A DNA stretch of 35,922 bases from Candidatus Methylobacter titanis. Its GTDB lineage: Bacteria; Pseudomonadota; Gammaproteobacteria; Methylococcales; Methylomonadaceae. Location of the stretch: the NCBI GenBank assembly GCA_029946125.1, contig JAQSDX010000037.1, forward strand, positions 1 to 35,922, read 5' to 3'. Shown one piece after another: positions 9,923 to 17,491 of this stretch; position 1 is the first letter of the stretch; each line of letters begins with the position of its first letter. Under the pieces are notes generated by a model. The model was not told the origin of the DNA, searched no databases, and was given only the letters and a program-made list of their open reading frames with translations. The position numbers were made by a program, and so were the translations under genes.

Positions 9923-10471
9923 TTATGCTCTGACCGGTTTTTTATCCAGCTTCCGTTGCAAGGTGCGCCTGTGCATGTTTAACGCCCTGGCAGCCGCCGA
10001 AATATTGCCATCGTGCTGCATCAGCACTTTTTGTAGGTGTTCCCATTCCAGGCGTTTTACCGATAAGGGATTTTCACTAATCAAGACCGATGAATCGCCT
10101 TCATTTTTATGCAGAGCATTAACAATTTCATCCGCATTGGCCGGCTTGGTTAAATAATGAGTGGCACCTAGTTTTATGGCTTCAACCGCTGTGGCAATAC
10201 TGGCAAAGCCGGTTAACATCACGCAAGTGGTATTGTCATCCAACGAGATCAGCTTTTTCACCAGTTCCAGCCCTGATTCATGCCCGATACGCAAATCAAT
10301 CACCGCATATTCGGGTAGATAGCGCTCGGCAAATGCTATTCCGGTTTTGACATCGTTAGCAACCAGTACCTCGTAATTTCTTTTTTCTAATGCGCTTTTC
10401 AGCACCTTGCAAAAGGTCTCATCATCATCCACCAGCAATAGCCGTGGCTTATCCATTTCCTGAGTTGTCAT
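9923..10471 (-). CDS. regA: Response regulator of the RegA/PrrA/ActR family
   Basis: A 182-residue two-domain regulator. The receiver domain (residues ~9-125) has the acidic pocket DDD at 15-17, the phospho-acceptor Asp59 in YAVIDLRIG, Thr in MLTGFAS and the LTKP lysine. The C terminus is a Fis-type helix-turn-helix (WEHLQKVLMQHDGNISAAARALNMHRRTLQRKL). The RegA helix (ALNMHRRTLQRKL) is nearly invariant in this family. RegA/PrrA controls redox-dependent genes for respiration, photosynthesis and carbon or nitrogen fixation in proteobacteria. Its ATG overlaps the end of regB by 23 bases, so the pair is co-translated. Confidence 0.93.
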   Translation of the reverse strand: MTTQEMDKPRLLLVDDDETFCKVLKSALEKRNYEVLVANDVKTGIAFAERYLPEYAVIDLRIGHESGLELVKKLISLDDNTTCVMLTGFASIATAVEAIKLGATHYLTKPANADEIVNALHKNEGDSSVLISENPLSVKRLEWEHLQKVLMQHDGNISAAARALNMHRRTLQRKLDKKPVRA

Positions 10472-11831
10472 TATTGCTCTCTGTATTCAAAAGGGGCAGG
10501 GTAATTTCCACGCACGCTCCACCCAGCTCGCTATTGTAAAGGTTGATTTTACCGCCCAAGCGATTAATAGAAGAATAGGCTAAAAATAAGCCCACACCCA
10601 AACCACGCTTTTTGCTGATAACGGGTTGCTTACCGGCAAAATTGATTAATTCCGACGACAGACCGGGGCCAAAATCCCTGATTTTAATCATAGCGCTGTC
10701 CAAATCCCATGATGCGTGAAATTCAATCCCTTTTTCCGGCGGCGATGCTTCAGCGGCATTATTCAAAATATTAATAATCGAGTGAGTCAGCGTAAGTTCG
10801 GCAACAATTTTTGCCTGCATGGCGACTTCAGGATTGATAATAAAATTTAACTTTGCAGTCGGCTTGTGAGTTCGCCATTGATTGATGACTTCATCAATAT
10901 AATCAGTCAGCAACATAATTCCTCCCGATTCGGCGCGCATTTCACCGGCAGAAGCTGACATCACCGATAAGGCTGTTTTGCACCGATCAACCTGCTGTTG
11001 CATGATCAATAATTTCTCGTGTAAATCCGGAAAACGATGAACCGGATACTCTTGCTCAAGTTCATGAGTCACTATCGCGATAGTACCTAATGGCGTCCCC
11101 ATCTCGTGAGCAGCACTGGCTGCTAATGTACCCAGCGAGACAACACGCTCATCCCTTAACGCATTTTCTCGGGCTTCAGCCAGATTTCTCTCCTGAGCTT
11201 TCAGCGTTTTAGCCAGTTCAACCACGAAAAATGCGACCAAACCGGCACTGAACACAAAACCAAACCACATGCCAAAAATATGAAGGTTAAAATAATGACT
11301 GTCACTCATAGCGTGAACCTGGCGGAGCAACTCATAATTTTTTGTATCGGCATACAACATTGCCGAATCGGGCATGTGCGGTTCTATCGACGGCAAAGGA
11401 ATATTGTAGGCCATTAATGCTGTGTACATGGATGTGGTTAAAATCACCATATACCAGGCATAGGATTGGTGCAGCATAATGGCTGTAATAATAAGAGGTA
11501 ACAGAAATACCCAGGTAATGGGATTTGATGCACCACCGGTCAGGTACAGCAATGCTGTAATAGCAAAAACATCCATAACTAACTGAGAAAAAATCTCTAA
11601 TTCGGTAACCGGATCTTCTGTTTCTAAACGAATCGACGTATAAATATTCACTATAACTATCGACAATATAACCAGCCAGAGCTGCTGCTCCGGTAAACGA
11701 ATATTAAGACCATATACGGATAAAATAATCAGTATAACCTCGCTGAGTATCATCAAGTTCCTGAGGATAAACAGCCACTTCAGGTTTTGTCTGGCAGAAA
11801 ATTCGGATTTAGTTGAGGCGTATGAGAGCAT
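10449..11831 (-). CDS. regB: Redox sensor histidine kinase of the RegB/PrrB family
   Basis: A 460-residue membrane histidine kinase. The N-terminal half has about six transmembrane segments (residues ~20-200) with GGASNP at 99-104, matching the quinone-sensing motif of RegB. The dimerisation domain has the phospho-acceptor His242 in LAASAAHEMGTPLGT, the RegB-specific H-box. Cys284 in QVDRCKTAL appears to match the redox-active cysteine of RegB. The ATPase domain has NILNNAAEAS (N box), IRDFGPGL (G1) and GLGVGLFLAYSSINRLGG (G2). It would phosphorylate RegA when the quinone pool is reduced. An IS200/IS605-type relic ends about 20 bases upstream of the start, so its native promoter may have been displaced. 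Confidence 0.93.
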   Translation of the reverse strand: MLSYASTKSEFSARQNLKWLFILRNLMILSEVILIILSVYGLNIRLPEQQLWLVILSIVIVNIYTSIRLETEDPVTELEIFSQLVMDVFAITALLYLTGGASNPITWVFLLPLIITAIMLHQSYAWYMVILTTSMYTALMAYNIPLPSIEPHMPDSAMLYADTKNYELLRQVHAMSDSHYFNLHIFGMWFGFVFSAGLVAFFVVELAKTLKAQERNLAEARENALRDERVVSLGTLAASAAHEMGTPLGTIAIVTHELEQEYPVHRFPDLHEKLLIMQQQVDRCKTALSVMSASAGEMRAESGGIMLLTDYIDEVINQWRTHKPTAKLNFIINPEVAMQAKIVAELTLTHSIINILNNAAEASPPEKGIEFHASWDLDSAMIKIRDFGPGLSSELINFAGKQPVISKKRGLGVGLFLAYSSINRLGGKINLYNSELGGACVEITLPLLNTESNNDNSGNG

Positions 11832-11850
11832 TTTTTATCCATTTTGTCCG

Positions 11851-12056
11851 TAAAACCCCTTCCTTCAGGTGGGGGATGTAAGGATGCTCTTGATCTTGCC
11901 TTTGCATCCGTGTACGATTTTTCCCGTGCTGATAATTCAGCCTGCCGGAGGGAATATCCGGTACTGTCAGTCGAGGGACTTTAGACTCCGCATTATGCCG
12001 AGCATCACCCCGTTGAAGCTGGAAGCGCCTTCCTTTAGGTAGGCGTAATTCACAAA
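11851..12056 (+). mobile_element. Relic of an IS200/IS605-type element (tnpB 3' end and hairpins)
   Basis: Two hairpins bound about 200 bases. The left one has CCCC/GGGG arms around TTCCTTCAGGT (11857-11875), the right one CGCC/GGCG arms around TTCCTTTAGGT (12026-12045), followed by GTAATTCAC. This right-end form with 'GTAATTCAC' is characteristic of IS200/IS605 (IS1341-like) elements. Between them a frame stays open from 11884 to the TAG at 12042 and ends SRDFRLR...LKLEAPSFR, which resembles the C-terminal tail of TnpB proteins, whose coding end overlaps the right-end hairpin and the guide (omega) RNA scaffold. No TnpA or TnpB core is left. It lies immediately upstream of regB. Confidence 0.6.
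11884..12042 (+). pseudogene. tnpB remnant (C-terminal ~52 codons)
   Basis: A 52-codon open frame inside the IS200/IS605-type relic. Only the last third (YCQSRDFRLRIMPSITPLKL, then EAPSFR) looks TnpB-like; the zinc ribbon and RuvC residues are absent. It is unlikely to be expressed as a functional protein. Its sequence also covers what would be the omega-RNA scaffold in an intact element. Confidence 0.5.
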
Positions 12057-12161
12057 AGCAGTGTGTTGTAGACGTGCATTAAAATAAGAAACCATTCAGC
12101 ATTCAAGTACATGCATTATCGTTTTTTTTATTATAAATTAAACCAAAAAATAGCTGCGACA

Positions 12162-12174
12162 ATATGTCACATAT
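12162..12174. promoter_or_regulatory. Operator-like palindrome
   Basis: ATATGT-C-ACATAT is a perfect 13-base palindrome, flanked by a near-symmetric GCGAC/GTTGC, just before a leucine-rich micro-ORF. It could bind a dimeric regulator. There is no independent support. Confidence 0.35.
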
Positions 12175-12175
12175 T

Positions 12176-12208
12176 ATGTTGCAATATTTATTGCTACTAT
12201 TAACCTAA
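12176..12208 (+). CDS. Leucine-run micro-ORF (possible leader peptide)
   Basis: Ten codons, ATG to TAA, reading M-L-Q-Y-L-L-L-L-L-T, with five consecutive Leu codons (TTA, TTG, CTA, CTA, TTA). Directly downstream come a small hairpin (AGCTC/GAGCT, 12216-12230) and a strong terminator (12274-12304). This is the arrangement of an amino-acid attenuator, but there is no Shine-Dalgarno sequence and no plus-strand gene downstream, so translation is unproven. It could also be chance or part of a small RNA. Confidence 0.25.
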   Translation: MLQYLLLLLT

Positions 12209-12273
12209 CTTTTAAAGCTCTTGTAGAGCTCCATAGCTGGGAAGTTGCGTTATATTCATCCTAAAGATATTCC

Positions 12274-12304
12274 AAGGCGGTTTTTATAAAACCGCCTTTT
12301 TTTT
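12274..12304 (+). terminator. Strong orphan intrinsic terminator on the plus strand
   Basis: Arms AAGGCGGTTTT and AAAACCGCCTT enclose a 3-base loop, followed by a run of eight T on the plus strand. No recognised plus-strand gene precedes it, which implies an unannotated transcript (small RNA or micro-ORF) between about 12060 and 12304. It lies 11 bases from the msrA stop but points the wrong way for msrA; the minus-strand tail has no T run. Confidence 0.75.
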
Positions 12305-12314
12305 GTCCTTCGTA

Positions 12315-12944
12315 TCAGAAATCCACACCTAATCCCCCTAAACCGCAGTAACCCATAGGATTCTTGGCCAGATATTGCTGATGGTAATCCTCGGCATAAT
12401 AAAATTCGCTTGCGGTCATAATCTCGGTGGTTATTGAGTTAAAACCTGCTTGACTGAGTTGTAGCTGATAGCTTTGTTTTGACGCTAGCGCTTCCTCGAG
12501 TTGTTGCTGAGAATAGGTATAAATCCCGGATCGATATTGCGTACCGATGTCATTGCCTTGTCTCATACCTTGCGTGGGGTTGTGGGATTCCCAAAAAAGC
12601 CGAAGTAATTCACCGTATGAAACAACAGCCGGATCATAAATGACTTTGACAACTTCATTATGCCCGGTTAAACCGGTGCATAATTCCTCATACGTCGGAT
12701 TAGGCGTGCAGCCGCCGATATAACCGACTGCTGTGCTAAACACACCGCGACATTGCCAGAATTTTCGCTCCGCTCCCCAGAAGCAACCCATGCCAAACAG
12801 TGCCTGCTCCAGGTTTTCCGGAAACGGCGAAACTATCGGGTTGCCTGTTACAAAATGCCTGTTTGTAACCAGCATAGGCGTACTCCGTCCCGGTAAAGCC
12901 TCTTTAGAGTCGGGTAAAGTCAATTTTTTTGATGAAAAGATCAT
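12315..12944 (-). CDS. msrA: Peptide methionine (S)-S-oxide reductase MsrA
   Basis: A 209-residue MsrA that repairs S-form methionine sulfoxide in proteins. The catalytic motif [13 protein letters not shown] has Cys54 as the nucleophile; [44 protein letters not shown] and [12 protein letters not shown] are the standard downstream blocks. A C-terminal Cys (about residue 200, in GYCGLGGLG) is suitably placed as the resolving cysteine for thioredoxin recycling. There is no signal peptide, so it is cytoplasmic. Divergent from hslO, another oxidative-stress gene, with a palindrome in the shared upstream region. Confidence 0.96.
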   Translation of the reverse strand: MIFSSKKLTLPDSKEALPGRSTPMLVTNRHFVTGNPIVSPFPENLEQALFGMGCFWGAERKFWQCRGVFSTAVGYIGGCTPNPTYEELCTGLTGHNEVVKVIYDPAVVSYGELLRLFWESHNPTQGMRQGNDIGTQYRSGIYTYSQQQLEEALASKQSYQLQLSQAGFNSITTEIMTASEFYYAEDYHQQYLAKNPMGYCGLGGLGVDF

Positions 12945-12978
12945 GGGCTGTGGTATTTTTATAAGACGATTTAGGCAA

Positions 12979-12993
12979 GGATCATTATGATCC
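12979..12993. promoter_or_regulatory. Palindrome in the msrA-hslO divergent region
   Basis: GGATCA-TTA-TGATCC is a perfect inverted repeat placed between the two divergent oxidative-stress genes. A shared operator is possible; I do not recognise the motif. Confidence 0.3.
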
Positions 12994-13031
12994 TGATGCC
13001 ATAAAATGCACTACTTTTTAACGGGAGAAAC

Positions 13032-13901
13032 ATGATAGAGCAAGACTTATTACGCCGTTTTTTATTTGAAGAACTGGGCGTTCGCGGGGAATGGGTCAAA
13101 TTAACCCACAGTTGGCAAGCGGCAAAATTTCATCAGCGCGGCTCTGAAAACGTGCAACAGCAGTTGGGACAGGCACTTGCGGCCGTAGTCATGTTATCGG
13201 CTACGGTCAAGTTTACAGGCTCGATGATCCTTCAGGCCCAAGGCGACGGTGACATTAAAACCTTGGTTGCTCAGGCGACGGATCAGCGAAAAATAAGAGG
13301 TTTAGTGCGAGGCAAGGAAAACGTAGCCGAAGGCTCCTTAGAAACCCTATTCGGCCAAGGGCGACTGGTATTAACCATAGAATCAGAAAATGGTCAGCCT
13401 TATCAGGGCATCGTACCTCTCCGGGGCAGCAATTTAGCCGCCGTCGTGCAAACCTATTTTGAGCAATCCGAGCAACTTAAGACTCGCTTATGGCTATTTG
13501 CCAATGCAACGCATGCGGTAGGATTATTATTGCAGGAACTGCCGACACCGGAAGATCATGAGGCTGATTGGGAGCACATCGAAATACTGGCAAACACAGT
13601 CACTGAACAAGAATTGTTCGACCTGGATTGTGAGCAGCTGCTGTACCGATTATTCAATGAAGAAAAAGTCAGATTGTTTGACCCAGAGCCCGTTGAATTT
13701 AGCTGTGCCTGTTCACGGCCAAACATCGAGAAAACATTATTCGCTATGGGCCGGACTGAACTGGAGGACATTCTAAAGGAACAGGACATTATTGAAGTCA
13801 ACTGCGAATTCTGCAGTGAACAATACCGCTTTGATAAAATTGATGTCGAGAATATCCTGTCACAGCACAGTAATGTTAATACCTCCGAAACACGACATTG
13901 A
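13032..13901 (+). CDS. hslO: Redox-regulated holdase chaperone Hsp33
   Basis: A 289-residue Hsp33, a cytoplasmic chaperone that is switched on when its zinc-binding cysteines are oxidised, protecting unfolding proteins during oxidative stress. N-terminal fold: FLFEELGVRGEWVKLTHSWQAA; central GTLVAQ-like block FKTLVAQATDQRKIRG. The C-terminal redox switch is intact: Cys225-x-Cys227 (SCACS) and Cys258-x-x-Cys261 (CEFC). GGGAGA sits upstream of the ATG. It is followed after 9 bases by a lipoprotein gene, so the two are probably co-transcribed. Confidence 0.96.
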   Translation: MIEQDLLRRFLFEELGVRGEWVKLTHSWQAAKFHQRGSENVQQQLGQALAAVVMLSATVKFTGSMILQAQGDGDIKTLVAQATDQRKIRGLVRGKENVAEGSLETLFGQGRLVLTIESENGQPYQGIVPLRGSNLAAVVQTYFEQSEQLKTRLWLFANATHAVGLLLQELPTPEDHEADWEHIEILANTVTEQELFDLDCEQLLYRLFNEEKVRLFDPEPVEFSCACSRPNIEKTLFAMGRTELEDILKEQDIIEVNCEFCSEQYRFDKIDVENILSQHSNVNTSETRH

Positions 13902-13910
13902 AACAATCCC

Positions 13911-14696
13911 ATGAAAACCGGAATCATTAAACGAAGTCTTCGCCTTGTTTTTTTGCTGACACTGACAGCGTCATTATCCGGTTGCATGTACTGGATTCGG
14001 GCTTATCAAGTCTACTTGCAAATGGATGAATTCGATCGCAACTTTTCCGTCGAGGCCGATGATGAATTTACCTTGCGCTTCAAGCATCCTATTCTTTACA
14101 GTAAAGACTTTGTTTCCCTGTCCAAACTTTATGCCAGCCAGGACGACCCAACGACGGACGGCAGACGCTGGCGCTACTGGTTTCGTAAGGTTGACGGTAA
14201 CAATGAACCGATCAAACCGGAAGTGAAATTTTATTCTGCTTTAAATTTCAATAAAGAAAATAGATTAATTGCCTGGTCGTTTTCTTCACTTTTTTTGGCG
14301 ATTGCCCCGCCCAAATTTTTAGAGATTTCTTTACGCTCTATTGGAGGTGCCGAGATTGATAAGGAAAAACAACAACTCAAAGCCAACCCGGCATTACTGG
14401 AAAAAATTTCCGCAGATTTGCCCAAAAAACCGGCTGTTCTTGCGCAGTTGGGCGAGCCTTTTGAAATCAAAGATGAAGCGGAGCAGGAAGTCTATATTTA
14501 CCGTTTTCTGCTGGAAACCAACCATATAGAAGAAGGTTATGAGGATCGCGCCTTAAACGAGGTTAAAATTACCTTTGATAAAAAAACCCAGGAACTGGTT
14601 AGAATGGCAGGGCGTTTTGCAGGGCTTAAGGTTTCAATTAATTATCGAAAGTTTCTGGATGAGTCACAGGATGTCGCACAAAACAAACCGGAATAA
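13911..14696 (+). CDS. Predicted lipoprotein of unknown function
   Basis: A 261-residue protein with a type II signal peptide: basic start (MKTGIIKRSLR), hydrophobic core and lipobox LSGC at residues ~22-25, so lipidation at Cys25 is expected. The residue after Cys is Met rather than Asp, which would suit outer-membrane sorting. The mature part has no motif I recognise; it is rich in charged residues and mixed alpha/beta in look. It starts 9 bases after hslO and ends before a strong bidirectional terminator, so it shares the hslO transcript. Confidence 0.75.
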   Translation: MKTGIIKRSLRLVFLLTLTASLSGCMYWIRAYQVYLQMDEFDRNFSVEADDEFTLRFKHPILYSKDFVSLSKLYASQDDPTTDGRRWRYWFRKVDGNNEPIKPEVKFYSALNFNKENRLIAWSFSSLFLAIAPPKFLEISLRSIGGAEIDKEKQQLKANPALLEKISADLPKKPAVLAQLGEPFEIKDEAEQEVYIYRFLLETNHIEEGYEDRALNEVKITFDKKTQELVRMAGRFAGLKVSINYRKFLDESQDVAQNKPE

Positions 14697-14735
14697 ACTA
14701 TATCACTGCTCCCACACACTTTCCGATTAACCATA

Positions 14736-14773
14736 AAAAAGGCTTAGGCAATAAATGCCTAAGCCTTTTTTTT
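14736..14773. terminator. Bidirectional intrinsic terminator
   Basis: Perfect 15-base arms AAAAAGGCTTAGGCA (14736-14750) and TGCCTAAGCCTTTTT (14756-14770) with a 5-base loop. T runs on both strands end the hslO-lipoprotein transcript and the convergent peroxiredoxin transcript. Confidence 0.9.
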
Positions 14774-14820
14774 ACAATACGCAGCGGTGTTAAGGCGGCG
14801 CACTAATGATCAGCGATAAA

Positions 14821-15426
14821 TTACAGCTTATCGGCATTTCTATCCAGATATTCTGCAACACCGACAGGGTTTGCATTCATGCCTGAATCGCCTTTTTTCC
14901 AGCCGGCCGGACACACTTCGCCGTGTTCTTCGTGGAATTGTAACGCGTCAATCATGCGCAACAATTCATCCATATCACGACCTAAAGGCAAATCGTTAAC
15001 AACCTGATGCCGAACTATTCCTGAGCGATCGACCAGGAAAGTACCGCGATAAGCAACGGCTGGGCCATTCGCTTCAACATCATAATCCTTACAAATAGCA
15101 TGCGATATATCTGCAGCCATGGTGTAACGAACAGGACCTATGCCGCCTTTATTAATAGGGGTATTACGCCATGCGTTGTGAGTAAAATGAGAGTCTATAG
15201 ACACGGAAATCACTTCAACATTACGGCTTTTGAATTCATCAATACGATGATCTAAAGCGATCAATTCACTTGGACAAACAAAAGTGAAGTCTAATGGGTA
15301 AAAAAATACTACCGCATATTTTCCGCTAGTCGCCTCAGAAAAACTAAATGAATCAACTATTTGACCATCGCCAAGAACGGCAGGAACTGTAAAATCAGGT
15401 GCTTGTTTACCGACTAATACGCTCAT
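14821..15426 (-). CDS. Typical 2-Cys peroxiredoxin (AhpC/Prx1 class)
   Basis: A 201-residue peroxiredoxin that reduces H2O2 and organic peroxides. Peroxidatic Cys51 lies in FYPLDFTFVCPSE; the resolving Cys at about 172 is in EVCPAGWKKG, and a GGIGPVRYTMAAD loop gives the typical 2-Cys (Prx1/AhpC) signature. The C-terminal tail runs on past the resolving Cys (...AEYLDRNADKL). A GGAG Shine-Dalgarno precedes the ATG. A perfect inverted repeat lies 47-66 bases upstream. Convergent with hslO. No dedicated AhpF-type reductase is nearby, so reduction by thioredoxin is likely. Confidence 0.95.
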   Translation of the reverse strand: MSVLVGKQAPDFTVPAVLGDGQIVDSFSFSEATSGKYAVVFFYPLDFTFVCPSELIALDHRIDEFKSRNVEVISVSIDSHFTHNAWRNTPINKGGIGPVRYTMAADISHAICKDYDVEANGPAVAYRGTFLVDRSGIVRHQVVNDLPLGRDMDELLRMIDALQFHEEHGEVCPAGWKKGDSGMNANPVGVAEYLDRNADKL

Positions 15427-15472
15427 TGATTATCTCCAATAAATAGTAAAAAAAGACTGTTAACTTAATGTT

Positions 15473-15492
15473 AGCCATTGAAAGCAATGGCT
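15473..15492 (-). promoter_or_regulatory. Inverted repeat upstream of the peroxiredoxin gene
   Basis: AGCCATTG (15473-15480) and CAATGGCT (15485-15492) are perfect arms with a 4-base loop, in the 5' untranslated or promoter region of the peroxiredoxin gene, 15 or so bases downstream of a TACAAT -10-like box on the minus strand. It could be a repressor site or a leader hairpin. Confidence 0.4.
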
Positions 15493-15693
15493 TGCTAAAA
15501 TTGTACACCAAATTAGTCGGGAATTGGAGTGTGTTGTTATTTTGAGCTTGATTTAATTTTAATTTTATCCATAATTTGTCGTCAATAGCTTACAATATCT
15601 CCAAAGATTTACCCTATATGGGGATTTTGAAAGCTAGTCGGCCTAACATGGCTGTTAAATTCACATAGCTTATTCGTTTGATGAGGTTCTATC

Positions 15694-16209
15694 ATGGCAA
15701 AAAATAAACATATTACCGAACCTGATGTGTTCGGTTTTCAGGTACGCATCGTAAGGCGCGGCAAAGAAAGCAGTCGTTATTTTTCACATAAATTATGGGG
15801 CAATAAAGGCAAGTCTTTAAAGGCAGCGATTACTTGGCGCGACCAGATGCTGACCGTGTTAAAGGGCAGCAAGACACGGTTTCTTAAACCGCCCAAAAAT
15901 AAAACGACTACTGGCGTCACGGGCGTGTCCAGAACCATCAAGTATGATCATCGTAAAGATAAAAGTTATCTTTGCTATACCGTTTTTTGGGTCAGTAATT
16001 GCAAATCCAGAAATAAAACTTTTCAGGTGGGTAATGTCGATAAAGTCACGGCGGACGACGAGTTGCATGCGTTTCGTACGGCCAAGCTGTTCAGAAGTTG
16101 CTATGAGCATTCAATCGATAATGACCTTGAATTTTATGACAGCAAATTTGCCGGATGGAAAAAACTACGCTTGTATGAAGACGAAAATTTGAACGCCGTA
16201 GCCGTGTAA
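15694..16209 (+). CDS. AP2-like DNA-binding domain protein
   Basis: A 171-residue basic protein. Residues ~70-145 (TTTGVTGVSRTIKYDHRKDK, then YTVFWVSNCKSRNKTFQVGN...) match the bacterial AP2-type three-stranded DNA-binding domain, usually found in phage and homing-endonuclease proteins. The N-terminal part (VRIVRRGKESSRYFSHKLWGNKGKSLKAAITWRDQML) looks like a second, divergent copy of the same fold. No nuclease or integrase catalytic domain is present, so it may be a free-standing regulator. It stands alone between the peroxiredoxin and the tonB operon. Family call moderate; role unknown. Confidence 0.6.
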   Translation: MAKNKHITEPDVFGFQVRIVRRGKESSRYFSHKLWGNKGKSLKAAITWRDQMLTVLKGSKTRFLKPPKNKTTTGVTGVSRTIKYDHRKDKSYLCYTVFWVSNCKSRNKTFQVGNVDKVTADDELHAFRTAKLFRSCYEHSIDNDLEFYDSKFAGWKKLRLYEDENLNAVAV

Positions 16210-16332
16210 AACAAAGTTTTCATGTTAGAAGTTCGTTATACGGTGTTGGATAAAAAAACCGATTCAAAACGGCAGCCTCAGCAACTATTAAGTAATGCAT
16301 CGACTGCCGCAACAAAAATCTAAGCCGTTAAC

Positions 16333-17073
16333 TCATTTTGTTAGCTTGAATTGCAAGGTCTGAACGGCTCTTTGGGTAACCCTGACACCATTAACCATTT
16401 TCCCCTTGAATTTCCACCGACTAATAGCCTGTAGCGCGGCATTATCAAAGATATCGGCAGGTTGAGCCTCTATAACCACGGCATCTTCAACATCTCCGTC
16501 TGTGGTGATGGTAAATTCGACTTTAACCCAGCCCTCAATATGACGGTTAGCCGCCCCCCTCGGATATTTGGGCGGAACCCGTTCCAGCGGAATAACACCG
16601 GTACTGTCTCCACCAGAAGCGGCGCCCTTACCATCGACATCGCCTTGTGCATTGCCGGTTTCCCCAGTACCGCTTGCTGTCCCTGCTGTTCCTGCTGTGC
16701 CTGAGGCGTTCACCGCAGGCCCACTGGATTTTACCGCTTGTACCGGTATATCCAGCTTGGGCACATCCATAGCAGGTATTTCCTGCTTTACCACGGGCGC
16801 CTTTTGGATTACCGGCTGCTTTTTGGGCGGCGCTTTCTGACGTTGAGGAGGCGGCGGCTTATCCTGCACCTGCTCCACCTTTTTTTCCGGCGGTTTTTCG
16901 ATTTTAGGCTTTGGCGGTGGCGGCTCACGTTTTAAGCGCACAAACTCCATCATATTCAGGTGTTCGGTTTTTTTAACCACATGCTGGTTACTCATCAGCA
17001 TGAATTGCATCAGCCAGAACAGGCCCAGCGAGACAAGAATACCGGTCAATAAGGCGGCAACAGACGACTTCAC
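16333..17073 (-). CDS. tonB: TonB energy-transducing protein
   Basis: A 246-residue TonB. An N-terminal membrane anchor (residues ~7-27) is followed by a Pro/Lys-rich spacer (REPPPPKPKIEKPPEKKVEQ and on to ~100), a flexible Gly/Thr/Ala stretch and the C-terminal TonB domain (~160-246; ERVPPKYPRGAANRHIEGWVKVEFTI). It couples the proton-motive force from ExbB-ExbD to outer-membrane receptors. Start overlaps the exbD stop (ATGA). It is the last gene of DUF3450-ttpC-exbB-exbD-tonB, and by position is the obvious partner of the receptor at 25.3-27.6 kb. Confidence 0.94.
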   Translation of the reverse strand: MKSSVAALLTGILVSLGLFWLMQFMLMSNQHVVKKTEHLNMMEFVRLKREPPPPKPKIEKPPEKKVEQVQDKPPPPQRQKAPPKKQPVIQKAPVVKQEIPAMDVPKLDIPVQAVKSSGPAVNASGTAGTAGTASGTGETGNAQGDVDGKGAASGGDSTGVIPLERVPPKYPRGAANRHIEGWVKVEFTITTDGDVEDAVVIEAQPADIFDNAALQAISRWKFKGKMVNGVRVTQRAVQTLQFKLTK

Positions 17074-17486
17074 TGAGACTCCACTTCGGTAGCAATAGAA
17101 GCATTATTGATACCGGCCAGGCGAATCTGATCCATAACGCTGACCAGAACATGGGTTTTGGCCTCCCTGTCAGCGGTAATGACCACCGAACCTAACGGAT
17201 TTTCAGCATGCAACCTGGCGACATTGGCTCTAACCGCACGAATATCGACGACCTTCTTATCTATCCAGATTTCACCGGCTGGGCTAATCGCCACAATAAT
17301 ATGCGCCTGCTCCAGTTTCTCGGCAGTTTTAGCTTGAGGGCGATTAACATCAAGCCCTGATTCCTTAATCGAGGAACTGGTCACTATAAAAAAAATCAAC
17401 ATAATAAAAACGATGTCGAGCATCGGTGTCATATCAAGCTCAGCATTCTTGTCAGCTGAGGCACGGCTATTTTTGCGGCGCATCAA
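17070..17486 (-). CDS. exbD: ExbD/TolR family proton-channel subunit
   Basis: A 138-residue ExbD. A short cytoplasmic N terminus leads to a single transmembrane helix with the essential proton-carrying Asp24 (AELDMTPMLDIVFIMLIFFIVTSS), then a periplasmic domain (VVITADREAKTHVLVSVMDQIRLAGI). With ExbB it forms the motor that energises TonB. Starts 5 bases after the exbB stop and overlaps tonB by 4 bases. Confidence 0.95.
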   Translation of the reverse strand: MMRRKNSRASADKNAELDMTPMLDIVFIMLIFFIVTSSSIKESGLDVNRPQAKTAEKLEQAHIIVAISPAGEIWIDKKVVDIRAVRANVARLHAENPLGSVVITADREAKTHVLVSVMDQIRLAGINNASIATEVESQ

Positions 17487-17491
17487 TGCTC

